This document shows positions 10,845 to 21,333 of a DNA stretch of 64,000 nucleotides, one piece after another. A program made the translations under genes and the position numbers. Location of the stretch: the NCBI RefSeq assembly GCF_012276755.1, contig NZ_JAAXKX010000002.1, positions 62,001 through 126,000 of the forward strand, in the 5' to 3' direction. Numbering within the stretch: the first letter of the stretch is position 1; every line of letters starts with the position of its first letter. Under the pieces are notes generated by a model. The model saw only the letters and a list, made by a program, of their open reading frames with translations. It did not search any database and had not been told where the DNA came from. The stretch comes from Marichromatium bheemlicum (GTDB lineage Bacteria > Pseudomonadota > Gammaproteobacteria > Chromatiales > Chromatiaceae).

Positions 10845-13800
10845 ATGTCTCACATCGCCCCGATCCGACTCGGACTGATGCCGCCGCTCACCGGCCTGGT
10901 CTCACTCTACGGCCCGGAGATCTCCTGGGCCGGACGCATCGCCTGCGCCGAGATCAACGCCACCGGCGGCGTCCTCGGTCGCCCACTCGAACTCGTCATC
11001 GTCGACGACGGCAGTCAACCGGAGACCGCGGTCCCCGCCGCCGCCCGCCTGCTCGACGAACACGGCTGCGCAGCACTGATCGGCAACCTGCTATCGAACG
11101 CGCGCATCGCCGTGGCCGGCCAAGTCTCGCTGCCGCGGCGCGTCCCCTACCTCAATTTCTCCTTCTACGAAGGCAGCATCCACCACCGCTACTTCTTCAA
11201 TTTCGCCGCCCTGCCCAACCAGCAGATCGAGCACATGATCCCCTACATGGCGCGGCTGGCCGGCCCCAAGATGTTCTTCGCCGGCAACAACTACGAGTGG
11301 CCGCACGGCTCGATCGACGCCGCCAAACGGGCGCTGAAGCAGTGCGGCGGCGAGGTCGTCGGCGAGGACTACCTCCCCTTCGGCAGCCTGCGCATCGATG
11401 CCCTGCTCAATCGGGTCGCCCGCTCCGGGGCCGATGTCTTCGTGCCCTATTTCGCCGGCGTCGACCAGATCGAGCTGCTCACCCGCTTCACCCAGCTCGG
11501 GCTGAAGTCACGCATGACGGTGGTGATGGGCCACTTCGACGAGGCGATGGCCGCACGCCTCGCCCCCGAGGTACGCGAGGGCTTCTATTCGAGCAACACC
11601 TACTTCATGACGCTCGACACCGCGACCAATGACCGCTATCTGCGCGCACTCAGCGCCCTGCCCGAGGTCGACGCGCTCCACCCCGAGGGACGCGGGGTGC
11701 TGACCAACTTCGGAGAGGGCACCTATGTCTGTGTCCACGCCTTCGCCCAGGCCGTCGCCCGCGCCGGCACGGTAGCCACCGAGGCCGTGATCGAGGCACT
11801 CGAGGCGGTCGACCTCGAGGCCCCCCAGGGAAGGGTACGGATGGACCCGGCCACCCACCACGCGGCAGTCAACGGCCACCTGGCCCGCTGCGGTTTCGAT
11901 GGCCGCTTCGAGATCATCGAGTCGTTCGGGCTCACCGCACCAACGATCCCCGAACGCTACTGTCACCTCCTACCGCGCCCGGCACCGGCCACGCCCCCCG
12001 ACGCCCCCACTCACCGCCGCGCCCAGGTCCCACAGGTGGCCGTCGCCGGGGTCGATGCCGAGGATCGGATCGAGTACGTTAATCGCGCCTTGTTGCGGCT
12101 CTGGGGTATCGCCGACGAGTTGGCCCTGCTCGGCGCACCGCTCACGCGGCTATGGGCCGACGATGACCCGCCACTGGCCGAGATCCACGCCGCCCTCCGC
12201 GAGCGCGAGGAATGGCATGGGGTCCTGCAAGCACGGCTGAGCGACGGGCGACGCTGCCAGATGACCGTGACCGCCGAGCCGAGCCTGGGCGCCGACACCA
12301 ACCCGGGTTACACCCTCGCCTGCATCGATCCGCAGACCGTGACGCCCCACCTCGGCGCCAGCCGGGTCTCCGAGCAGATGCTGTCGATGGCCGATGTCGC
12401 GATCCTAGCGATCACTACCGAGTCGGTCGTGCTCGAGGCCAACCGTCGCGCCAGCGAGCTGTTCGGCTATCGCGGTAACGAGATGGTCGGACTGCCAGTC
12501 GAACAGCTCATCCCGCCCCAGTACCGTCAGCGCCACGCCCAGCTCATCGAACACTTCCTCAATGGCCCCGAACAGGAGCGACGGATGGGGATGCGGGCCG
12601 AGGTCAGCGGCTATCGTAAGGACGGCTCCCCCTTTCCGGCCGAGGTCTCGATCTCCAAGGTCAGGGGTGATGACGATTGGGTGTTGGTGGTGACCTTACG
12701 CGACATCACCGAGCGCAAGATCGCCGAGGAAGAGCTGGAGTGGCGCGCCTCGCACGACGTCCTCACCGGACTGCCCAACCGTACGCTGATCCGCGAGCGA
12801 CTGGCCCATGCCTTGACCCGCTCGCGCAACCAGGGCCACGGCGTCGGCGTCTTGCTCATCGACCTCGATGGCTTCAAGCTGATCAACGACAGCCACGGCC
12901 ACGCCACCGGCGACGCCCTGCTCAAGGCCAACGCCCAACGACTGATGAACCATGTGCGCCCCGGCGACACCGTGGCGCGGCTCGGCGGGGACGAGTTCGT
13001 GGTACTCTGCGACCGCATCGACCACCCCCCCATGCTGACCGCCCTGGCCACGCGCATCAACGACCTGCTGCGCGAGCCGCTGCAGCTCGACGGCCACCAG
13101 CTGTTCGCCACCGCCAGCATCGGCCTGGCGCTCGGCCACGGCACCACCCACAACGCCGACGACCTGCTACGCAACGCCGATACCGCAATGTATGCGGCCA
13201 AGGAGCAAGGACGCGACAACGCGCGGCTGTTCAGCGAGGAGATCCACGAGCAGGCCAAGCGGCGGCTCGACATCAGCAACGGCTTACGTCAGGCAATCGA
13301 GCGCGACGAGTTGACGGTGCGCTTCCAGCCCATCCTCAGCGTCGACACCCAACGGATCCGCGGCGCCGAGCTGCTGTTGCGCTGGTCGCCGAACAGCGGC
13401 GAGGTCTCACCCGCGCACTTCATCCCCATCGCCGAGATGAACGGGGCGATCGTGCCCATCGGCAAGTGGGTCTTTCGCCAGGCCTGCCAGGCCGAGGCCG
13501 AGTGGCGGACACGCTTCGGTGCCGCCCACGCCCCCTATATCAGCGTCAACGTCTCGGCGCGTCAGCTCAACGACGCCGGCCTGGTCGATGACTTCACCGC
13601 CATTCTCGCTGACACCGGCGCCGACCCCTCGCGCATCCTGCTCGAACTCACCGAGACCTCGCTGATGAGCGACGTCAACTTCAACCTCGGCATGTTGCGC
13701 CAGCTCGCCGAGCACGGGCTGCGAGTGGCGGTCGACGACTTCGGTACCGGTTACTCCTCGCTCGCCCAGCTGCTGCGCCTGCCGGTGAGCACACTCAAGA

Positions 13801-14498
13801 TCGATCGCGAGTTCGTCGACGGGCTCGACAAGCGCAACGACAGCCGCGCCATTGTCTCGGCCGTCTGCAGCATGGCGCGCGCCATGGACCTGGGGGTGAT
13901 CGCCGAGGGGGTGGAGAACACACACCAGCTCGACTATCTGCGCGATATCGGCTGCCACTATGTGCAGGGCTACCACTTCTATCGCCCGCTGCCGGCCGAG
14001 ACCCTGAGCGCTTTGCTCGAGACCAGCGCACCGGCGCCGGCCACGCCACTGGCCGAGCACGACCTCTATGTCCTGCTCTATGTCAGCGAGGCCACCGAGC
14101 CCATGAATCCCCGGGAGCTCCAACAGTTGCTCGGGGAATCACGCGAGGCCAATCGGCGCCAGGGCATTACCGGCTTTCTGCTCTATCTCAACGGCAGCTT
14201 CATGCAGCTGCTCGAGGGCAGCCGCCCCCGGCTGCTGCGCCTGCTCGAGCGCCTGCGCGAGGATCGACGCCATCACGGCGTGCGGGTGGTCTACGAGGGG
14301 GCACTGCAGCAGCGCATCTTCACCGACTGGAGCATGGGCTTTCGCGATCTCGAACACCTCGAGCGCGACTTCGACTTCGCCCGCTGGCGCACACGCACCC
14401 TCGACTTCGTCGACATGTCCGAGGACGCGCGCGCCTGCTTCAACCTCATCGCCGCCTTCGCACCCACGTCCCCCGAGCAAACGCGCGCGGCGCGCTAA
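10845..14498 (+). CDS. Hybrid sensor: ligand-binding fold, PAS, PAS, GGDEF, EAL, BLUF
   Basis: Predicted cyclic-di-GMP-metabolising sensor of 1217 residues. Residues 1-380 are a type-1 periplasmic-binding-protein fold like AmiC/FmdD (urea or amide receptors). No signal peptide or membrane segment is seen, so it is probably cytosolic. PAS domains lie at about 393-495 and 510-630. GGDEF 714-718 is intact with an RxxD inhibitory site (RPGD) just upstream. The EAL domain (Glu842 in ELLLRW) keeps SVNVSARQ, LELTE, VDDFGTG, LKID, AEGVE and QGYHFYRP. From 1073 a BLUF flavin photoreceptor follows. Its Tyr1079, Asn1103, Gln1121, Trp1162 and Met1164 have exactly the spacing of AppA Tyr21, Asn45, Gln63, Trp104 and Met106. 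AGGA precedes the ATG at 10845. Confidence 0.93.
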   Translation: MSHIAPIRLGLMPPLTGLVSLYGPEISWAGRIACAEINATGGVLGRPLELVIVDDGSQPETAVPAAARLLDEHGCAALIGNLLSNARIAVAGQVSLPRRVPYLNFSFYEGSIHHRYFFNFAALPNQQIEHMIPYMARLAGPKMFFAGNNYEWPHGSIDAAKRALKQCGGEVVGEDYLPFGSLRIDALLNRVARSGADVFVPYFAGVDQIELLTRFTQLGLKSRMTVVMGHFDEAMAARLAPEVREGFYSSNTYFMTLDTATNDRYLRALSALPEVDALHPEGRGVLTNFGEGTYVCVHAFAQAVARAGTVATEAVIEALEAVDLEAPQGRVRMDPATHHAAVNGHLARCGFDGRFEIIESFGLTAPTIPERYCHLLPRPAPATPPDAPTHRRAQVPQVAVAGVDAEDRIEYVNRALLRLWGIADELALLGAPLTRLWADDDPPLAEIHAALREREEWHGVLQARLSDGRRCQMTVTAEPSLGADTNPGYTLACIDPQTVTPHLGASRVSEQMLSMADVAILAITTESVVLEANRRASELFGYRGNEMVGLPVEQLIPPQYRQRHAQLIEHFLNGPEQERRMGMRAEVSGYRKDGSPFPAEVSISKVRGDDDWVLVVTLRDITERKIAEEELEWRASHDVLTGLPNRTLIRERLAHALTRSRNQGHGVGVLLIDLDGFKLINDSHGHATGDALLKANAQRLMNHVRPGDTVARLGGDEFVVLCDRIDHPPMLTALATRINDLLREPLQLDGHQLFATASIGLALGHGTTHNADDLLRNADTAMYAAKEQGRDNARLFSEEIHEQAKRRLDISNGLRQAIERDELTVRFQPILSVDTQRIRGAELLLRWSPNSGEVSPAHFIPIAEMNGAIVPIGKWVFRQACQAEAEWRTRFGAAHAPYISVNVSARQLNDAGLVDDFTAILADTGADPSRILLELTETSLMSDVNFNLGMLRQLAEHGLRVAVDDFGTGYSSLAQLLRLPVSTLKIDREFVDGLDKRNDSRAIVSAVCSMARAMDLGVIAEGVENTHQLDYLRDIGCHYVQGYHFYRPLPAETLSALLETSAPAPATPLAEHDLYVLLYVSEATEPMNPRELQQLLGESREANRRQGITGFLLYLNGSFMQLLEGSRPRLLRLLERLREDRRHHGVRVVYEGALQQRIFTDWSMGFRDLEHLERDFDFARWRTRTLDFVDMSEDARACFNLIAAFAPTSPEQTRAAR

Positions 14499-14501
14499 GG
14501 C

Positions 14502-16499
<1,998 letters not shown>

Positions 16500-16508
16500 T
16501 CAAACCCG

Positions 16509-16751
16509 ATGACGAAAGCCCCCGACCAATCCCCGCCAACCTTCGAGCAGGCCCTCGCCGAACTGGAATCGATCGTCGACGCCCTCGAGCAGGACGAGAT
16601 GACGCTCGAACAGTCGCTCGGCGCCTTCGAGCGCGGCATCGGCCTCACCCGGACCTGTCAACAGGCACTGGAAGCGGCCGAGCAGCGGGTACGCATCCTC
16701 ACCGACGCTCGGCCGGACGCCGAGCCAGAAGCCTTCGACACCCATGACTGA
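16509..16751 (+). CDS. xseB: Exodeoxyribonuclease VII small subunit
   Basis: Small subunit of ExoVII, which degrades single-stranded DNA into short oligonucleotides with XseA. The 80-residue protein has the family core TFEQALAELESIVDALEQDE and MTLEQSLGAFERG, predicted as two long helices. The ATG at 16509 (MTKAPDQSP) is used because the upstream extension has no homology. The last eight bases overlap the start of ispA, so translation is probably coupled, as in the widespread xseB-ispA-dxs arrangement. dxs is missing here. Confidence 0.93.
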   Translation: MTKAPDQSPPTFEQALAELESIVDALEQDEMTLEQSLGAFERGIGLTRTCQQALEAAEQRVRILTDARPDAEPEAFDTHD

Positions 16752-17643
16752 GAACAATCTGGACGCCTTCCGCTCGCGCTATCAGGCGCGCGTCGAGCAC
16801 ACCCTCGAGCGACTGCTGCCGAACCCCAACGTCGAGCCGGCACGCCTGCACGAGGCACTGCGTTACACCGTACTCGGCGGCGGCAAGCGCATCCGCCCGC
16901 TGCTGACCTACGCCACCGGCGAGGCGCTCGGCATCGACCCTGAGTTGCTCGACCAGCCGGCCTGCGCGGTGGAGCTGATCCACGCCTACTCGTTGATCCA
17001 CGACGACCTCCCGGCGATGGACGACGACGACCTGCGCCGTGGCCAACCGACCTGCCACCGTGCCTACGACGAGGCCACCGCGATCCTCGCCGGTGACGCC
17101 CTGCAGACGATCGCCTTCCAGGCGCTGGCCGAGGCCCCGGGGCTCTCCGCCGAGAGCCGCGTGGGCATGGTCGCCGCGCTGGCGCGCGCCAGTGGGTCGC
17201 GCGGCATGGTCGGGGGCCAGGCGCTCGACCTCGCCGCCGAGGGAGAGGGCACCCAGCTCGACGTCGCCATGCTCGAGCACATCCATATCCACAAGACCGG
17301 CGCACTGATCCGTGCCGCTGTACAGATGGCCCTGCTCGCCCGCAGCGACACCACCGACGACCAGCGCGAGCGGCTCGACCGCTATGCCAAGTGCATCGGC
17401 CTGGCCTTCCAGATCCAGGACGACGTGCTCGACGTCGAGGGCGACACCGCGCTCATCGGCAAGACCGCCGGCCGCGACCAGGTGCTCGAGAAGGCCACCT
17501 ACCCGTCGTTGCTCGGTCTCGCCCAGGCCAAGTCGATGGCCCGTGAGCTCACCGACGAGGCACTCTCGGCGATCAGCATCTTCGGTGAACGCGCCGCCGC
17601 GCTCACCGCCATTGCCGAGGGGCTGAGCACTCGGCGCAGCTGA
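16744..17643 (+). CDS. ispA: (2E,6E)-farnesyl diphosphate synthase
   Basis: Short-chain prenyltransferase that condenses dimethylallyl and isopentenyl diphosphates to farnesyl diphosphate. That product supplies quinone tails, undecaprenyl phosphate and, in phototrophs, carotenoids. The 299-residue protein has the first aspartate-rich motif in IHDDLPAMDDDDLRRG and the second in QIQDDVLDVEGD. The basic motif GGGKRIRPLL sits near the N-terminus. The ATG at 16744 overlaps the xseB stop. The usual next gene, dxs, is replaced by folE2 after a 126-base gap. Confidence 0.95.
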   Translation: MTENNLDAFRSRYQARVEHTLERLLPNPNVEPARLHEALRYTVLGGGKRIRPLLTYATGEALGIDPELLDQPACAVELIHAYSLIHDDLPAMDDDDLRRGQPTCHRAYDEATAILAGDALQTIAFQALAEAPGLSAESRVGMVAALARASGSRGMVGGQALDLAAEGEGTQLDVAMLEHIHIHKTGALIRAAVQMALLARSDTTDDQRERLDRYAKCIGLAFQIQDDVLDVEGDTALIGKTAGRDQVLEKATYPSLLGLAQAKSMARELTDEALSAISIFGERAAALTAIAEGLSTRRS

Positions 17644-17769
17644 GCGCCCCGTCACCGCCCGGGGCGACCCGGGCAGGCATCGAAATCAGACCCATTGTCT
17701 TATCGCCGCAACACCCCCAGGGTTTGTGGCAATACCTCTTTTCCGCCGATCCGTCGAGGAAGCGAACCC

Positions 17770-18618
17770 ATGGAGCATGCGCTCGAGTCCAACCGTTGCA
17801 CCGCGACCGCCGATATCGCCGACGTTCAGGGGAGCGCCGACACCCGTCATATCGCCATCGACAAGGTCGGGATCAAGGACATCCGCCATCCGGTACGGGT
17901 GCGTGATCGCAATGGCAGCGAGCAGCACACGGTGGCGACCTTCAACATGTACGTCTACCTGCCGCACGACTTCAAGGGAACACACATGTCGCGCTTCGTG
18001 CAGGTGCTCAACAATCACGAGCAGGAAATCAGCGTCGCCTCCTTCCAGGACATGCTCGCCGAGATGTCGACCCGGCTCGAGTCCGAGGCCGGACACATCG
18101 AGATGCGCTTCCCCTTCTTCATGCGCAAGCGCGCCCCGGTCTCGGGGGTGGAGAGCCTGCTCGACTACGAGGTGACGCTGATCGGCGAGATCCGTCACGG
18201 CGAGCCGGCGCTGCAGGTCAAGGTGGTGATCCCGGTCACCAGCCTGTGCCCCTGCTCGAAGAAGATCTCCGCCTATGGCGCACACAACCAGCGCTCGCAC
18301 GTCACCCTGCAGGTGCGCATGCGCGACTTCATCTGGATCGAGGAGCTGATCGAGATGGTCGAGGCGGAGGCCTCTTCCGAACTCTTCGGTCTCCTCAAGC
18401 GCCCCGACGAGAAGTACGTCACCGAGCACGCCTACGACAACCCCAAGTTCGTCGAGGACATGGTGCGCGACGTTGCCAAGCGACTCAACGAGGACGAGCG
18501 TATCCGCTACTACGTGGTCGAGGCGGAGAACTTCGAGTCGATCCACAACCACTCGGCCTACGCCCTGATCGAGCGCGACAAGGAGGCCGAGGCGCGCACC
18601 GCCGAGGCCTCGCTCTGA
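17770..18618 (+). CDS. folE2: GTP cyclohydrolase I, FolE2 type
   Basis: Makes 7,8-dihydroneopterin triphosphate from GTP, the first step of folate and pterin synthesis, using the FolE2 fold that does not strictly need zinc. The 282-residue protein carries the conserved cysteine region [12 protein letters not shown] and the family blocks HMSRFVQVL and [13 protein letters not shown]. The ATG at 17770 follows GAGGA. The window also encodes the classical zinc-dependent FolE at 32653-33291. FolE2 is often a zinc-starvation backup, but I find no AT-rich Zur palindrome upstream. It is probably co-transcribed with menH, ten bases downstream. Confidence 0.94.
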   Translation: MEHALESNRCTATADIADVQGSADTRHIAIDKVGIKDIRHPVRVRDRNGSEQHTVATFNMYVYLPHDFKGTHMSRFVQVLNNHEQEISVASFQDMLAEMSTRLESEAGHIEMRFPFFMRKRAPVSGVESLLDYEVTLIGEIRHGEPALQVKVVIPVTSLCPCSKKISAYGAHNQRSHVTLQVRMRDFIWIEELIEMVEAEASSELFGLLKRPDEKYVTEHAYDNPKFVEDMVRDVAKRLNEDERIRYYVVEAENFESIHNHSAYALIERDKEAEARTAEASL

Positions 18619-18628
18619 TCGTTCCGGT

Positions 18629-19357
18629 GTGAGCGCGACCGCACCACGCCGGCTCCTGCTGCACGGCTTCACCGGCACCGCCGCCGACTGGGCGGCGCGG
18701 TGCGCGCACGACCCTGCGGCGTTGGCCATCGACCTCCCCGGCCACGGCGCTGCCCCGCCCCCACGGGGCGACTTCGCGAGCACCATCGCCGCGCTGCTCG
18801 CCCAGCTACCGCCCTCGATCGACGAGCTGATCGGCTACTCGCTCGGCGGCCGGGTGGCGCTCGGGCTGCTGCAGGCCGCACCCGAGCGCTTTCGGCGCGC
18901 CACCCTGATCTCGGCCAATCCGGGGCTCGTCGATGCGGCGGCGCGGGCGCGCCGTCGCGCGGCCGACCGGCGCTGGATCGAACTGCTGCGCGAGCAGGGC
19001 ATCGGCGCCTTCGTCGACGCCTGGGAGCAGCTGCCGCTGTTCGCCACCCAGGCCCGCGCCACCCCCGCCGCACTCACCCGCCAGCGCCAGCAACGCCTCG
19101 CCCAGGACCCCGAGGGGTTGGCCGCCGCGCTCGCCGTGCTCGGGCTCGGCGAGATGCCGCCGACCTGGACCACCCTCGCCCGCCACCCCGGCCGCTTGCG
19201 CTGGATCGTCGGCGCGGACGATGCCAAGTTCCTCGACCTGGCGCGTCGGGTCGCGATGCTGCGCCCGACACTCCAGCTCCACGTCATCCCCGGCGCCGGT
19301 CACAATCCCCTGCTCGAGACCCCGGCGCGGCTCGAGGCACTACTCACACCCCGATGA
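18629..19357 (+). CDS. menH: MenH-like alpha/beta hydrolase (SHCHC synthase)
   Basis: Probable 2-succinyl-6-hydroxy-2,4-cyclohexadiene-1-carboxylate synthase of menaquinone synthesis. The 242-residue protein has LLLHGFTG, DLPGHG, the nucleophile Ser in GYSLGGRVAL, and a late His in IPGAGHNPLLE. The RAxRRxADRxW stretch and C-terminal layout resemble E. coli MenH more than general hydrolases. The start is GTG at 18629, ten bases after the folE2 stop. The stop overlaps the next start (ATGA). No other men gene is in the window, so the exact substrate stays an inference. Confidence 0.8.
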   Translation: MSATAPRRLLLHGFTGTAADWAARCAHDPAALAIDLPGHGAAPPPRGDFASTIAALLAQLPPSIDELIGYSLGGRVALGLLQAAPERFRRATLISANPGLVDAAARARRRAADRRWIELLREQGIGAFVDAWEQLPLFATQARATPAALTRQRQQRLAQDPEGLAAALAVLGLGEMPPTWTTLARHPGRLRWIVGADDAKFLDLARRVAMLRPTLQLHVIPGAGHNPLLETPARLEALLTPR

Positions 19358-20556
19358 CACGCGCCATCGCCCCGACCAGCCCAGCCCTGGTCCTCCCCCT
19401 GGCGTTGCTCGCGGCGCTGACCCCCTTCGCCATCGACATGTACCTGCCCGGCCTGCCCGAGATCGCCCGCGCGCTCGACGGGCCGATCGAGTTGGCACAG
19501 CTCAGCGTGGCCATCTATCTCGGTGTCTTCGCCCTCGCCCAGCTGGTCATCGGCCCGCTCTCCGACGTGCTCGGGCGGCGCCTGGTGATCAGCGCCGGGC
19601 TGGGGCTGTTCATGACCGCCGCGCTCGGCTGCGCCCTGGCACTGAGCCTGCCGGTACTGATCGGCGCGCGGGCGCTCCAGGCCCTCGGCGGCGCGGCGGT
19701 GGCGGTCACGGTGCCGGCGCTGGTGCGCGACCTCTTCGACAAGGAGGACTATGCCCGCGTCATGGCACTGATCATGTTGGTGATGTCCTTCGCGCCGCTG
19801 ATCGCCCCCACCCTGGGCGCGCTGGTGATCGGGCTCGGTGGCTGGCGCGCGGTGTTCATCGCGCTGTTGGCGATCGGCGCGGCGGCACTGGTGTTATTCC
19901 TCACGCTGGTCCCCGAGACCCTGCACCACCAGCACCGTCATCGTCTCGACCTCGGCCACATCCTGCGCAACTATCTGCGCCTGTGCGGCCACCGCGCCGC
20001 GCTCGCCTATCTGCTCGCCGGCGCCACCAGCTTCTCCGGGATGATGGTGTTCATCGTCGCCTCGCCCTATGTCTATATCGAGTACTACGGGCTCGGCGCC
20101 GGCCAGTTTGGGCTGGTGTTCGCCGCCAACGTCGCCCTGACCATGGTGACGGCGACCCTCAATGCCCGACTGATCCCCCGCCTCGGCGCTGACCGTCTGC
20201 TCGCCATCGGGCTCGCCACCCAGGCGATGGTAGCACTCGTGGCACTGGGGCTGGCACTCCACGGCGCACCACCGATCTGGCTGCTGGCACCGACCACCGC
20301 GCTCTATCTGGGGATGATGGGACTGGTGCTGGGCAACGCCACCGCCGGTTTCATGAGTTTCTTCCCGCGTCTGGCCGGGACCGCCTCGGCGCTCGCCGGT
20401 GCGGCGCGCTTCGGCGCCGGCGCCACGGCGGCCACCCTGGTCAGCCTGGCCCAGGCCACCAGCCCGGCACCACTGCTACTGGGCATGGCCAGCAGCGGGC
20501 TCGGCGCACTGCTGTTGTTCCATCTCATCGCGCCGCGCCACGACACCCCGAGATGA
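19354..20556 (+). CDS. MFS multidrug efflux transporter, Bcr/CflA family
   Basis: Inner-membrane proton-driven exporter of the DHA1 Bcr/CflA group, 400 residues with about 12 hydrophobic segments. Diagnostic motifs are TPFAIDMYLPGLPEIA in TM1 and the loop 2-3 motif GPLSDVLGRR. The ATG at 19354 overlaps the menH stop as ATGA. The gene's own stop overlaps the start of the Crp/Fnr gene, giving a gapless three-gene run. The substrate cannot be read from sequence. The adjacent regulator may control it. Confidence 0.9.
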   Translation: MTRAIAPTSPALVLPLALLAALTPFAIDMYLPGLPEIARALDGPIELAQLSVAIYLGVFALAQLVIGPLSDVLGRRLVISAGLGLFMTAALGCALALSLPVLIGARALQALGGAAVAVTVPALVRDLFDKEDYARVMALIMLVMSFAPLIAPTLGALVIGLGGWRAVFIALLAIGAAALVLFLTLVPETLHHQHRHRLDLGHILRNYLRLCGHRAALAYLLAGATSFSGMMVFIVASPYVYIEYYGLGAGQFGLVFAANVALTMVTATLNARLIPRLGADRLLAIGLATQAMVALVALGLALHGAPPIWLLAPTTALYLGMMGLVLGNATAGFMSFFPRLAGTASALAGAARFGAGATAATLVSLAQATSPAPLLLGMASSGLGALLLFHLIAPRHDTPR

Positions 20557-21242
20557 TCCAGGACCCCCTACAGCAGAGACGGCTGCTCGAACGCTTCGCC
20601 TTCCTCCGTGACGCCGGGGACGACTTCCGCACGGCCTTCTTCGCCAGCGCCGTTACCGCGCGGCTGCCGGCCGGACACATCATCTGCCACGACGGTGGCC
20701 GCTGTTCGCAATTGGCACTGGCGCTAGCGGGCACGGCGCGGATCTACAAGCTCGGCGAGAACGGTCGCGAGGTCACCCTGTATCGCATCGGCCCGGGCGA
20801 GAGCTGTGTGGTCACCGCCACCTGCATCCTCAGCGCGCGGCCCTTCCCCGCCTTTGCGGTGTGCGAAACGGCGATCGAGGCGGTGGTCGTCGGCGCCGCC
20901 GACGTGCGCCGTTGGATGGGCGTATCGGCGCCCTGGCGCGAGTTCGTCTTCGGGCTGGTCGCCGACCGGCTCGGCGAAGTCTTCGGGGTGCTCGACGCGA
21001 TCCTCTTCAAGCCGCTCGATCAGCGCCTCGCGGCCTTGCTGCTGCATCGCTGGCAGGCCGCCGGACGACCGGCGATGCTGCACACCACCCATCAGGCGCT
21101 GGCCGTCGAACTCGGCAGCTCGCGCGAGGTGATCACCCGGCTGCTCGGTGAACTCGAGGGCCGCGGCGCGCTGCGCACCGGACGCGGTCGTATCGAATTA
21201 CTCGACCCCGGCCTGCTCGAGGCACGCGACGCGATGGGATAG
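20553..21242 (+). CDS. Crp/Fnr family transcriptional regulator
   Basis: DNA-binding regulator of 229 residues. An N-terminal cyclic-nucleotide-binding-like beta barrel spans about 20-125, followed by a long helix and a C-terminal winged helix near 165-215. Its recognition stretch is HQALAVELGSSREVITRLLGELE. Several cysteines (IICHD, GRCSQ, ESCVVTATCIL, AVCETA) lie in the sensor domain. They are not arranged as the FNR N-terminal iron-sulfur cluster, so the signal is unknown. The start overlaps the MFS stop (ATGA). The downstream DUF1028-transporter-glutaminase operon begins 91 bases later and is a plausible target. Confidence 0.9.
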   Translation: MIQDPLQQRRLLERFAFLRDAGDDFRTAFFASAVTARLPAGHIICHDGGRCSQLALALAGTARIYKLGENGREVTLYRIGPGESCVVTATCILSARPFPAFAVCETAIEAVVVGAADVRRWMGVSAPWREFVFGLVADRLGEVFGVLDAILFKPLDQRLAALLLHRWQAAGRPAMLHTTHQALAVELGSSREVITRLLGELEGRGALRTGRGRIELLDPGLLEARDAMG

Positions 21243-21333
21243 GCGCCAGGCTGGATCGGCACTCGGCAAATCGCACACAAAAAGTTACCATCGAGATTCC
21301 ATCGACGCTGACACGCCAGGACAGGCGCCGCCC

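Noticed and set aside
17644-17769. Zur operator upstream of folE2
   Set aside because: FolE2 is often zinc-repressed, so I looked for an AT-rich palindrome. None is present; the best match is a weak GGTTTG/AATACC pair.
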